Positions 23,488 through 31,810 of a stretch of DNA of 64,000 bases are shown in pieces. The stretch covers positions 141,492,925-141,556,924 of the forward strand of contig NC_073304.1 in assembly GCF_027595985.1 (NCBI RefSeq), given 5' to 3'. The notes under the pieces are model-generated. The model saw only the letters and a list, made by a program, of their open reading frames with translations. It searched no databases and had not been told where the DNA came from. Origin of the DNA: Sorex araneus (Eukaryota; Chordata; Mammalia; Eulipotyphla; Soricidae). The translations under genes were made by a program, and so were the position numbers. Within the stretch, counting starts at the first letter, position 1. The number at the start of each line of letters is the position of its first letter.

Positions 23488-26400
23488 ACCTTGATAATGT
23501 ACTACAATGTACTACTACAATAATGTACTACTACAATGGTGATGGAATATCTTCAAATTCTAAGAATGAACAAAATTGCTTCTATGAGGGAGGGAGTATC
23601 TTGTTTGCCTATTGTCCTTTGTGCTTACTCAATACTTTAGTCACTGTCATCCCATTGCTCATCGATTTCTCTGAGCAGGCACCATCGAGAGACTTATTGA
23701 GAGACTTATTGTTACTGTTTTTGGCATATCCAATACGCACGGGTAGCTTGCCAGGCTATGCCACGCGGCAATACTTTAGTAGTAAGAACAAACAGAAGTT
23801 TGAAAATACAGAACTCACTTACTAATCATGTGCTCCTAAAGAAGCTATTGTCTGAGCCTCAATTTTACCACAACAGAGAAAAATTATACAAACTTCCTTG
23901 ACTTATCTGACTTTCAAAGAGATAATGCTTGGGTATCTCTTACAGTTTCCAGCCAAAAAGAACATGCTCAATAAATAGCATCATCACGTTATATGCTTAG
24001 TAACATTAATATTTAGATTAATGACTAAGAGAAAACCAATGTGTCACAAATGGAACCTACTGAATCAATAAGGTTCTGAATTAATGTATCTTAACAGAAT
24101 CTGTTTTTAATTTAACTTCCTCAAGGAAAGCTTTAATTTCTATGATAGCAAATGTCAGTAATATAATAGCACTGACCCTAAAGCCCTCATGGGACCAGTT
24201 CCATCTCCATCCCTACCTATGTGCACAGGGTGAAGCTACTTTTTCCCTTTTCATTTTCCTTATGTGTAGAATGGAGTGGTATGACAACGCACCAGTGTTG
24301 TCAGGAGGATTAAATAACTGTATTTGTCAGCAATGATTAATAATACCAAGGCCTATGAAAAGTTTATTTAACTAAAAGTAAATCTGACAGAAGATATGAA
24401 AACTACTCAAAAAACTTCATTCTTACTCAGGATACTCTGCAAAGTCCCTGTTGGCATTGCAGAGGTTCCCAACTTTATTTGGCCTAGCACCTTTTCAGAA
24501 ATAAAACTACTATCAGCCCCTCTGCCCCCAAGAGATATTCTTTAAGGAGTCAAAAAGTACGGCTGCCCCTGCTCCCCTCTTATCAGCATTCTCCGGACAG
24601 CTTATCACCCACTTCGGGAAAAAGACTTACAGAATACAAAATCACTCCCCATAGAGAAAACATAAGTGTAACATCTAGGAAACCTGTATCATGTAGATTA
24701 GTTTTTTAACTCCTAAAATCAACCATTCCTGGTAGTTTTTATTTTATCAGATGTGGTTAAAAACCCATTAGACTGGTCCATATTGGGAGTTTCTCAAACT
24801 ATGCTAGGATGAAGTTTTTCAAATTTTTCACCTCTCAGTGCTTGTCTGTGAAATGACTGTGAAAGTGCCACAAATCCTGGCTGATTTGGGGGTTAAAAAA
24901 ATATTTTATCAAGTAGAATTCAAATATAGAAACCAGAAGATAATGACTGAACATTAGCTGATAATGATGCTTTCACATATATCATCTAATTTTCACTGTC
25001 AAACCATAGGAGGAATTTTTATTTGTTTCAAAGATGAAAATATATAGACTCCAGGTCAAAGGAATTAGAGGACTCTCTGGGGTCACGTGGTTAGTAATCA
25101 GTAAACACACAGAAGGATCCAGTACTGGTGTTAATGACCAACAGAAACCTTAAAAAATTAGGACTAGCTAGAACAGTCAGTACCCACATTATGTCATCTC
25201 TATAGCATTAGCACCAATATAGAAACAAACCTAAGTCTCACAGGAAGATTCAATTATCCATGCCACAAACTTTTACTCTGTGCATAGATTTTTCCTAGAA
25301 AATCTATGTGCAGCCACCATGAAGCAGATGAAAATCTCATCCTTTGAAATCATACAGTTAGCTGCAACCTGGATCAACCTGGAGGACATCAAGTTGAATG
25401 AAGAAGTCAAGAGACAACAAATACTAAGTAAAGTCACTTATCTATGGTGCACAGAAGACAAGACAAGGGAAAACAAGGCTCCAAAGGGGGATACCTACAT
25501 TACTCTGGAACCTGGACTACAGAATTGAGAATAGGGAAGGAAAGAAAGAAACCGATGGCGGGGTGGGGGGAGGAGTAGAGGGTAGGTTACAGAGGCAGGG
25601 AGAGGGCACAAGACACAGTGGTGAAGAACTGTTATGTAACTGTATCTGGACCACAGAACTAACAAAGCTGAAAGTGGAACTCCAAACTACAACAGCCAAA
25701 CTTTAAAATGTGCCTGTCAAGGAGGAAGGCTGCGGGGTGGGATGGAAAAGGGAGACACTGTGGACAGAAGCTGATGCTGGGGAGAGGTGCTGGAGCACTG
25801 TATGCCTAAAAACTTCGTACATCAGAGGGCCTATATAAAAAAAGTAAATTAAAAAAGGAAAGCAAATATCCTCCCGACTTCTCTGGCTATTTCTGGGGCC
25901 TTAAGACTTCAGAACACTGCATGTCCCCACGGTGAGGACAGTGACACAGGTGCAGTGATCTCCAGGCAACACTGCATCACTCAGACGCTGCTGCAAGGAT
26001 ATAGCGCTCATAGATGGTGCGTGCGCGATCCACCTCCTTGTACCTCAGTTCGAAGTTGATGTAGGAGTGCCAGGCCTGCTCCTCAGGCTGCCACTCCATC
26101 CAGCGCTCAAACACCTGCCGGGCGCCTGCAATGTTCCCCAGCATCTCCTCCATGTATGTGTATTTGTACCTTAAAAATAAATAACATTCAGAAAGGGAAA
26201 AGTCTTCAGGCAATTTCTTTTTTTAGTTAGTGAGCCATAGCCAGTCATGCTCAGGAGTTACTCCTGGCAGTGCTCAGGGGACCACTGGCAGTACCGGAGA
26301 AGAAACCCAGGTTGACTGCATGCAAGGCAAGTGCCCGATCCCCTGTACTATTCATCTGGCCCAAATCAGGTAATTCCTAAACCTAATTTTGTTGATTATG

Positions 26401-29400
26401 AGGAAGATTTAGATTGATCTTCCTTAAAGCTTATACCGTTCCCCTTATTAGTAAGTTAGTAAATCTAGAAGGAAAAACCATGGGAGAGAGGTGGTGGTGA
26501 CTGTGTATGTAAATCTATTTTTTCTTAAAGAATGGCTTACTCCAGCAAGGAGTTTTTCTATATGTAAAAGATGGCAAATTTTTTATAACATTGGGATGAA
26601 GAAGAGTGCATAGTTGAATTTGGGGCAGGGGATTGCAGGGGCGAGGTGCCTCCCGCAGTGATTCTCAGCCAACCAGGCAGGCAGTTCAAAGCAAGAGCCT
26701 AGGTGGCGGTGCTGCATGGGACTGCGTTGCCACAACAGCCAGGCCACCCCACGGTGCTGAGCTTTCAGGGCTGCACCTGGCAGTGCTCCAGGGACCCTGC
26801 AGCGAAGGCAAGCAAACCTGGGCTGTGTAGCACATCCGAGACCAGGCTGATCACTATCTAGCCCACCTCCCCCAAGGATTATTTTAATGTGTAAGGAAAA
26901 CTAGGATAGATAAAAAGTTATACATGATAAAAACTACGTAATAAAAGGTAAACAAAAACAAAAGAAATTTCCTAGCCTATAGAAAGCTGTTTGTCACTTG
27001 GCCGAAGAGACAGTACAGTGGGTAGGGCATTCATCTTGCACATGGCTGACCAGGGTTTGATCAATATGGCCCCCCGAGTCTGCCAGGAGTGATTCCTATG
27101 CACAGAGTCAGGATTAGCCCCTAAGCACCGTGGGGCATAGCCCCCAAACCAAACCAAAAAGCTGTTTTGTCACGTGAATGGAACTAGAGGACATCTTGCT
27201 GAGGAGAATAAGTCAGAGGAAGATGGACAAATACCAGATGATTTCAGTCATCTGTTGAACAGAGACAAAACAAGGGAATAGTACTGAATGGTAATAAATG
27301 CTTGGCCCAGAATTGCAAAACTGATTATCAAGCAGGGAGAGGAGAGAAGTGCCATGAAGACCAACTGCAGGCAACACAGAGACAGAGTTGTTGGCACTCT
27401 GCTGGTGGCAGGCTACAGTAAATTTGTACACCAATAATACCAAGGAACTGGAACCATCTTACCTAAATGATATAAAAACAATTGTTTGCCAAAATCAGAG
27501 AATAGATAATATTCCTGGATGACAAACCTCTGCGTTTTGATCACCAAGCCACGGAGGAAGGGGAGGAAGAAGAGTGGGGCTAGGGAAGACACCAGGTCAG
27601 TGACAGAAAGTCTTGGACACTTTGGGGGTGGAAAAGGTGTAATAATCTTGTAGAACAAACCACAGAAGTTATCACTACTATAATCATATTACCTGAAAAA
27701 CAATTAACTAAAAATAATTTTTTTTTAAGCTGTGAGATTAGAAACTTACCAGAACTGGTTCACTCGGGGAAGGGTTGTTATAGCTCGGTCCCATATATTT
27801 CGAGCATGGTTGACCTGTCGATTCTTCATTTCCATTTCTGCATATTTCAGCCAGAGTGTAATATTTCGATAGTCCACATCTAAAGCACGCTCGTATATGG
27901 ATCGGGCCCTTAAGAAGCAAGATTTATAGGAATTCAGAAGCAGTACACACAATACAGATGTCAACTATTTCAAACCACCTGTAATGTCTTGCTCATTTAT
28001 TGAGCATCTACTATAGCCAGGTCCTGGGGGTGGGGGTGGGGTGGGGATACATTATTCTTAGAATCTCAAAAAGACTCAGAATTAGATCAACTGGTAGAAA
28101 ATTATGATGCAATGAGATAAATTTCACAGTCTACATCTGCATCAGGAAGCACAAAAGAAACAGAAACTGGTGGAAAGGCAAAGCAGTAGGTAACTCCAGG
28201 ACTGAGACTGCTGAGGGAGTTAGTGAGTGGACATGGTGCTTGTTCTACAGAGAGAAGTCAGGTGTCAGAGCACAGAGACACGTTGCACTAAGGAGTGACA
28301 GCAGGTAGAAACAGCCAGGGCAGGTGTTATGTTAGCAGAAGACAGAATACAGGAAGGACCAAGTTGTGTTCTTCTTTGTCTTGGCCATTCATTTCTGGTG
28401 GAACACTTTTTTTTAAAAAAAAAAAGTCCTAGTATAAAGACAGATGATCAGACAGTGCTCCTTTCAACGGTGTGTGCTGAAGCTGGGACCCGCCTGCAGA
28501 CCAAATGCTGTGGCTCCCGCAGGGTGAGCCCACTTCAGTACTACTGGAACCCTCCGCTTCCGTGGGCTACACTTTGAAAATGAAACACTAACACAGGCAA
28601 AATCTTTGTATTTTTCTGTACCTGTTAATATCTGACATCTTTATATACTGAATTTCATGGCGATTTACCTTTGAATCTCCTTCAGACTCTCTTCCCATTG
28701 TGCATATTTTATCCAGTTACTAATCACAGTCCTGTTTTTTCGTATATTATCTTCAAAAGTCTAAAGGAAGGCAGAGTCACATTAAAGGGAAAATAATAAT
28801 AAAAAATCATTCTTCACCTATTAATCCTTGAACCAAAAAAGGTTATTCATTTTGTTCTTAAGAGATAACATCTTAGAATTCCTGAGAAACAAGAAACCCA
28901 CTAAAGATGATCTCAGGTACTCCTTTAAAATCTTACACGCATACAAAAAGAATAATTTAAGACAAATAGAATGATTAGCAAGATTGGTGGTATTTTCTCC
29001 TGTTGCCCATGAGAGTTAGTCATCTAATACATCCTATCTCTTCCCAGTAAAAAATGTACTTGACTATTTCAGTTCTCTAAGAAATGTCTCTGAAATTCAA
29101 ATAGAATTCAATAAAGATAATTTAAAGCACACAATATGGGTCAGAGAATATAAAAGGAAATATAGCTAAGTTTACCTTCCTCCAAATATCAGTTGTTTCA
29201 TCTATTAAACTGCCAAATCTCATTCACTTTGCAACAAAAGCTATGACTCTTGTGGATTTAATGTCTTTATATCTTGAAAGTAATAACTTAAGACCTATTT
29301 CTATAAATTTCAACAAATTGTAGCTATCTATAACTACAAGTTATACTATCAACTAAGGTATAAACCCTAAACTATTAGCTCATAATTTCTGTAAACACCA

Positions 29401-31610
29401 AGTAACTTTTTAAGCACTTTGTATTAACAGAATGAAATATACCCCTTTGACTGACCTTCCTTTTCCGTAATTTGTAATCATTTAGTTCCTCTTCATCTGT
29501 GATCTTCTGTTGAGGTGGAGGTGGAAGCAGTTCAAGTTCTCTTTCTTTAGCTTCTCTTAAGAGTTGCTCAGCAGTTATCTGTACCTCAGCTGGAGCTTTG
29601 TTTTTAACCTTTCGAGACACAAGGTTAAAATTTTAGTAGATGTTCTTCACACAGTTTAAGAAACAAAAATGTTTTTAGGAAGTGAATTTTATAACACTTA
29701 TTATTTAAAAAAATACCCTTTATGACATACTTTAGTTTCTTGACTTGAAATAGAAAAAAAAAAGATTATGTTTAAGGTCATAGTTGCAAAAGTTGCAAAA
29801 AAATGTATCAAAACCAGCAGGATTTTTCCTTTTGACAACTATAACAATTTACTTTGAGGCTGCCTAGCTAACAATTCTCAGCAGAGGTTTTCCAAGATGT
29901 ACTCAGGGAAGATAATATATACAAATATGTCACCTAACACTCCAACTTCTAGAAAATTTTTCATCTTATGGCTGGAATACTGATAATGCCCCCAAAAGAT
30001 AATCTGGCTGGCATATCATTGCATTTCAAATTAGAGACTGTTCAGTAAGCTTTCACCATCAGACTGTAAGCTGCTTGAGGTCTTAGAGCTATCCTATATC
30101 TAACAAAGAAGCCAGGAGTCATTTTGGGTGAGTCTAAAATTAGATGGACTCTGAGAGTTAAATACACATAAGATTTGGAAGGCTCAAGAGGCATGAACCA
30201 CCTCATCAAAATTTTTATACTAATTACATGCCATGTAATCAATATAATTATTTTAATTGACATTTAAATAAAATAAAATAAAAATCAGTATCACCAGGTT
30301 TAAACTTTTATTTAGGGTTAGGGTCCACACTCAGTGGTGCCACTGGGGAACTCTATACGGAACTGAGGAAGGAACCAAAGTGGGCTGTGTGCAAGGCAAG
30401 TACATTAACCTCTGTGCTATCTCTTCCAGCCCTGTCTTGACTTTTCAAGCAAGCTCTAAGGGTTTAAAGTGTTTGTTGGGGGTAGTGGTCTGAGCCACAC
30501 CGGCAGTGCTCAGGCCCTTCTGTTAGTGTGGTGGTGCTGCATGCGTGTCAAGGATGGGCAAACACCCAATGCTGCAATATCTCTTGAGCCAGGAAACTAA
30601 TTCACACCTGTGGCTCACATATTTCTAGCGGGCCACCAGTGCCCAAGGAGTTTACGGAAGTGAACGCTACAAAGTAGCATTTCATGTGGCCAGTGACATG
30701 ATGGTAATAATGTTAACAGCCTAGATCTCATGTGACCCGTCTGCATTATCTAGGGAGACAGCCACGGGGGCCAAGCCAAAGAGCCGAACGGAGAACGGGC
30801 TCCAGGGAGGGCTGGCGGCTCTCGAGGCCCCGGATGGGAACACCGGATGTCAAATTCATTGTTCTATCAGTCTACATCATGCTGCGACGCAACAAGTTTG
30901 CCATCTATTTTCTTCTCTTTTGGCTGGCCCAGCATGGCCCGAACCCAGCTCGGCCGGTGGGGGCCGGGTGCCCCACCCGCAGTCACCTGCTGCTCGAGGG
31001 GCACCAAACGCCACCTACTTCTGGGGGGAGGGGTGGGCACCCGAGCCTAGCGCAGGCCTGGGGAGAACGACCGCCACTTGCCCGAGATGCTGTGCTGGAG
31101 CCGCCGCCCTACATGGCCCGTGGCCGTGCCAAGGCGCACCCCATCCCGCTCGGGTACATCCCGGGGACTGCTGCCCGCGGGCCGCCCGGTCACCGCCCCC
31201 TGCCCCCAGTCTCCCTCCAGCGGCATGCCACCGGGAGCGCGGGGGCCGGTCACCGCCCCCTGCCCCCAGTCTCCCTCCAGCGGCATGCCACCGGGAGCGC
31301 GGGGGCCGGTCACCGCCCCCTGCCCCCAGTCTCCCTCCAGCGGCATGCCACCGGGAGTGCGGGGGCCGGTCACCGCCCCCTGCCCCCAGTCCTCCTCCAT
31401 CGGCGTCCCGCGGGGAGCGCGGGGGCCAGTCACCGCCCCCTGCCCCCAGTCTCCCTCCAGCGGCGTCCCGCGGGGAGCGCGGGGGCCGCCAGCACCACTC
31501 GCCCGGCACTCGGGTGGGCGCGCCTCGGACCCCGCGCCGCAGCCCCCTCGGGAGCTTACCTTGGCCACCTTGGGAATCCGCTGCTTCCCGGCTGCGGTGG
31601 ACGCCGCCAT
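11647..31610 (-). CDS. CRNKL1: CRNKL1, crooked-neck-like spliceosome factor (complete, 14 coding exons)
   Basis: Exons in transcript order: 31610-31560, 29608-29456, 28760-28669, 27908-27750, 26169-26003, 23392-23214, 21559-21389, 19870-19679, 18928-18869, 18285-18205, 16447-16208, 14417-14316, 12958-12710, 11814-11647. They sum to 687 codons plus stop, equal to the 687-residue mammalian form. The product (yeast Clf1/Syf3) is a nuclear HAT-repeat scaffold of the Prp19-associated NTC, needed for spliceosome activation (family knowledge). The protein is almost entirely HAT helical repeats, seen as recurring W-x-x-Y/F-x-x-F/L-E and A-R-x-V/I-Y-E-R units from about residue 80 to 600. It ends in an acidic tail ([11 protein letters not shown]). 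The ATG has a strong Kozak context (GCCATGG), and an in-frame TAA lies 12 codons upstream. No frameshift or lost residue is seen. Intron 5 is U12 AT-AC. Confidence 0.97.
12710..12958 (-). CDS. CRNKL1: CRNKL1 exon 13
   Basis: Residues 550-632, [20 protein letters not shown] through [13 protein letters not shown]. It contains the basic patch KKRRK, a likely nuclear-localisation element. The acceptor is TTTTAATAG and the donor GGG/GTAAGA. Confidence 0.96.
13126..13266 (-). mobile_element. SOR-like SINE, old
   Basis: Antisense; GGGCCATACCTGGTGGTGC to CTATCTCTCAGGCCC. Confidence 0.65.
13413..13575 (-). mobile_element. SOR-like SINE
   Basis: Antisense; TTGGCCCACATCGGTGATGC to CTATCTCTCTGGTCC. Confidence 0.65.
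13580..13785 (-). mobile_element. SOR-like SINE with internal (GGGT)n
   Basis: Antisense; TTTGGGCCATATCTGGTGGT to CTATTATTCTCCGACC, with a GGTGGGTGGGTGGGTG expansion inside. Confidence 0.65.
14316..14417 (-). CDS. CRNKL1: CRNKL1 exon 12
   Basis: Residues 516-549, [20 protein letters not shown] through LLQRTQHVK. The acceptor is TTTCTTAG and the donor AAG/GTAGCC. Confidence 0.96.
14650..14826 (-). mobile_element. SOR-like SINE
   Basis: Antisense; CACACCCAGAGGTGCTCAGG to ACTATTGTACTGGACCC. Confidence 0.6.
15238..15519 (+). mobile_element. Poly(A)-tailed retrocopy of unknown source, LTR-like
   Basis: A perfect 16-bp duplication AAATTGGCACTAACTG flanks it (15222-15237 and 15520-15535). It ends with AATAAAATC, a short gap and poly(A). 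The 5' part has decayed CATATG/CACGTG-containing repeats. The 3' part (CTCGGTTATGTGTAGGGG, CCTCAGAAACCTCTAAATAA) resembles an LTR R-U5 transcript end, but I cannot name a family. Confidence 0.7.
15963..16143 (+). mobile_element. SOR SINE, full length
   Basis: GGGGCCGGAGCAATAGTACAG to GGGTGTGACCCAAAAAGGAAA, about 65 bp downstream of CRNKL1 exon 11. Confidence 0.9.
16208..16447 (-). CDS. CRNKL1: CRNKL1 exon 11
   Basis: Residues 436-515, [20 protein letters not shown] through [11 protein letters not shown]. The acceptor is TTATTTTCCAG and the donor GAG/GTGAGG. Confidence 0.95.
16990..17120 (-). mobile_element. Old SOR-like SINE
   Basis: Diverged antisense copy with GAGATTTAACCTGAGTGAATC and AATATCTCTTGGAGCC. 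Confidence 0.45.
17143..17290 (+). mobile_element. Old SOR-like SINE
   Basis: AGAGCTGGAAATGTGGCTCA with GGCATCCATGGCCCCTCGAG and an A-rich end. Confidence 0.5.
17441..17635 (+). mobile_element. SOR SINE
   Basis: GAGGGGCTAGAGAGATAGTACAG head and GGTTCGATCCCCAGCATCCC box; the tail side is diverged. Confidence 0.75.
17660..18065 (+). mobile_element. Young L1 3' end insertion
   Basis: The 18-bp duplication AGAACCAATCTGTTCTCA (17642-17659 and 18066-18083) flanks a 5'-truncated L1 3'UTR with a long A-tail. Confidence 0.92.
18205..18285 (-). CDS. CRNKL1: CRNKL1 exon 10
   Basis: 81 nt, residues 409-435: [20 protein letters not shown] then PFARRAL. The acceptor is TTTTCTAG and the donor TTTG/GTAAGT. 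Confidence 0.95.
18869..18928 (-). CDS. CRNKL1: CRNKL1 exon 9
   Basis: 60 nt, residues 389-408: [20 protein letters not shown]. The acceptor is CCATTACAG and the donor AAAAG/GTACAC. It is shorter than most ORF cut-offs but conserved. Confidence 0.95.
19570..19627. repeat. G-tract block joined to a C-tract
   Basis: Many GGG runs end in G8-A-G6 followed directly by C7. It lies 52 bp past the CRNKL1 exon 8 donor. It could be a G-quadruplex/hairpin or an assembly artefact. Confidence 0.8.
19679..19870 (-). CDS. CRNKL1: CRNKL1 exon 8
   Basis: Residues 325-388, [20 protein letters not shown] through [10 protein letters not shown]. The acceptor is CTTTCCAG and the donor AAAG/GTAGAA. Confidence 0.96.
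20550..20728 (+). mobile_element. SOR SINE
   Basis: GGGGCTGGATCCATAGAACAG to GGGTGTGACCCCTCCCCCCC. Confidence 0.85.
20925..21080 (+). mobile_element. Old SOR-like SINE, 5'-truncated
   Basis: CTTGCCTTCCAGGCAAGCAA, GGTTTGATCCCTGGTATAAC, A-rich end. Confidence 0.5.
21389..21559 (-). CDS. CRNKL1: CRNKL1 exon 7
   Basis: Residues 268-324, [20 protein letters not shown] through [10 protein letters not shown]. The acceptor is ATCTTTAG and the donor AAG/GTGAGT. Confidence 0.96.
21645..21880 (+). mobile_element. Diverged tRNA-derived SINE
   Basis: GGAGGCTGGGGAGATAGCTT head with GTTGGATCCTGGGCAACATA; the body differs from the main SOR type. Confidence 0.5.
22392..22605 (+). mobile_element. Non-poly(A) SINE
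   Basis: SOR head (GACTGGAGCGATAGCACAGC) plus second body. The tail is (CAGTGCTA). Flanks repeat TATCATGAYAGA. Confidence 0.8.
22618..22753 (-). mobile_element. Short L1 3' end insertion
   Basis: Antisense L1 terminal 130 nt between the 12-bp repeats ATAAGATTCTAC (22606-22617 and at about 22754). Confidence 0.75.
23214..23392 (-). CDS. CRNKL1: CRNKL1 exon 6
   Basis: It encodes (F)[19 protein letters not shown] through KFEENQKE, residues 208-267. It is entered from a CTGCAC acceptor (AC, not AG) and left by a normal GTAAAT donor. Confidence 0.95.
23456..23483. repeat. (CA)n microsatellite
   Basis: Uninterrupted CA repeat, GU-rich in the CRNKL1 transcript, starting 45 nt upstream of the U12 branch site. 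Confidence 0.95.
23638..23769 (-). mobile_element. Non-poly(A) SINE, truncated
   Basis: Antisense second-body copy with an internal 16-bp duplication (GAGAGACTTATT repeated). Confidence 0.7.
24215..24340 (-). mobile_element. MIR fossil
   Basis: CCTTATGTGTAGAATGGAGTGG and AGGAGGATTAAATAACTG match the reversed MIR core. Confidence 0.55.
24460..24880. mobile_element. Possible hAT DNA-transposon fossil
   Basis: CAGAGGTTCCCAACTTTATT followed by GGCCTAGCACCTTTTCAGAA resembles a hAT terminus. The other end is not clear. Confidence 0.3.
24960..25145 (+). mobile_element. MIR fossil
   Basis: CATATATCATCTAATTTTCAC and GGGGTCACGTGGTTAGTAATC match the MIR consensus order. Confidence 0.55.
25290..25860 (+). 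mobile_element. Old L1 3' end
   Basis: ORF2-end-like CTGGATCAACCTGGAGGACA and AAGTTGAATGAAGAAGTCAA lead into a purine-rich 3'UTR. Confidence 0.55.
26003..26169 (-). CDS. CRNKL1: CRNKL1 exon 5
   Basis: It encodes (W)[20 protein letters not shown] through [10 protein letters not shown] and the first base of Phe208. The donor is not GT: the intron begins ATATCCTT. Ending here restores the conserved FVLVHPD of the next exon. Confidence 0.95.
26218..26364 (-). mobile_element. SOR SINE
   Basis: Antisense; GAGCCATAGCCAGTCATGCT to CTATTCATCTGGCCC, just upstream of CRNKL1 exon 5. Confidence 0.7.
26997..27165 (+). mobile_element. SOR SINE
   Basis: GGCCGAAGAGACAGTACAGTG to GGGCATAGCCCCCAAACCAA. Confidence 0.75.
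27170..27650 (+). mobile_element. Old L1 3' end
   Basis: GGAACTAGAGGACATCTTGC, AGAATAAGTCAGAGGAAGAT and ATGATTTCAGTCATCTGTTG are L1 ORF2-terminus features. Confidence 0.5.
27750..27908 (-). CDS. CRNKL1: CRNKL1 exon 4
   Basis: Residues 99-152 (first and last codons split), from [20 protein letters not shown] to LPRVNQF(W). The donor is CTG/GTAAGT. Confidence 0.96.
28669..28760 (-). CDS. CRNKL1: CRNKL1 exon 3
   Basis: Residues 69-98 plus 2 nt: [20 protein letters not shown] then [10 protein letters not shown](R), the first HAT helices. The acceptor is TTCCTTTAG and the donor AAAG/GTAAAT. Confidence 0.96.
29456..29608 (-). CDS. CRNKL1: CRNKL1 exon 2
   Basis: Residues 18-68, from [20 protein letters not shown] to DYKLRKRK. 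It has a proline run LLPPPPQQK. The acceptor is CGAAAG and the donor AAG/GTCAGT. Confidence 0.96.
30308..30432 (-). mobile_element. Old SOR-like SINE
   Basis: Antisense; GGTCCACACTCAGTGGTGCC to CTCTTCCAGCCC. Confidence 0.5.
30470..30592 (-). mobile_element. Old SOR-like SINE
   Basis: Antisense; CTGAGCCACACCGGCAGTGC to AATATCTCTTGAGCC. Confidence 0.5.
31187..31488. repeat. 60-bp GC-rich minisatellite, about 5 copies
   Basis: The unit recurs at exactly 60-bp spacing from 31201. Copies at 31201 and 31261 are identical, the one at 31321 has one change, and those at 31381 and 31441 diverge more. Unit landmarks are CACCGCCCCCTGCCCCCAGT and CCGGGAGCGCGGGGGCCGG. It starts about 70 bp into CRNKL1 intron 1. 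Sixty is a multiple of three, so long spurious ORFs appear on both strands. Confidence 0.95.
31560..31610 (-). CDS. CRNKL1: CRNKL1 coding exon 1
   Basis: It encodes residues 1-17, [17 protein letters not shown]. The donor is AAG/GTAAGC. It lies in the CpG-rich promoter block. Confidence 0.95.
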
Positions 31611-31763
31611 GGCAACTGTCCTGGAGCGAACGCTGGACTTCACAAGTTAACTTTCCCCGGCGGAACCGCGTTGCACAGGGGCTGCCGTCCAGCTCCCCGA
31701 ACCCCCCGACCACAAGCGGGACTCCGGAACCGGATGCGGAAGGGGTCGTCGACCTTTAACCTA

Positions 31764-31775
31764 GACGCATGCGCA
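31764..31775. promoter_or_regulatory. NRF1-like site
   Basis: GACGCATGCGCA matches 10 of 12 positions of the palindromic NRF1 motif. Confidence 0.5.
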
Positions 31776-31782
31776 GCGACGC

Positions 31783-31796
31783 GGGCGGGCGGGGCC
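31783..31796. promoter_or_regulatory. GC boxes (Sp/KLF)
   Basis: GGGCGGGCGGGGCC holds two overlapping GC boxes directly before the X-box. Confidence 0.55.
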
Positions 31797-31810
31797 GTTG
31801 CTGTGGTAAC
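31797..31810. promoter_or_regulatory. RFX X-box
   Basis: GTTGCTGTGGTAAC. The reverse strand reads GTTACC-AC-AGCAAC, a full match to GTNRCC-N(0-3)-RGYAAC. RFX factors drive ciliary genes, which fits CFAP61. Confidence 0.75.

Larger units (their letters stand above)
23393..26002 (-). other. CRNKL1: U12-type AT-AC intron (CRNKL1 intron 5)
   Basis: On the coding strand the intron begins ATATCCTTG (26002 downward), the U12 AT-AC donor consensus, and ends CTGCAC at 23393. The branch site TTCCTTAAT occupies 23411-23403, about 11 nt before the AC. No GT-AG alternative restores the conserved ERFVLVHPD junction. The intron also holds a (CA)n tract, MIR fossils and an old L1 3' end. Confidence 0.93.

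Noticed and set aside
25981-26003. Reading CRNKL1 exon 5 on to a stop (YILAAASE)
   Set aside because: That peptide is intron read-through; the conserved protein resumes only if the AT-AC intron is removed.
31015-31713. Long minus-strand ORFs rich in Gly/Arg across the minisatellite
   Set aside because: Same cause. One contains the true CRNKL1 exon 1 but reads through its donor into the intron.
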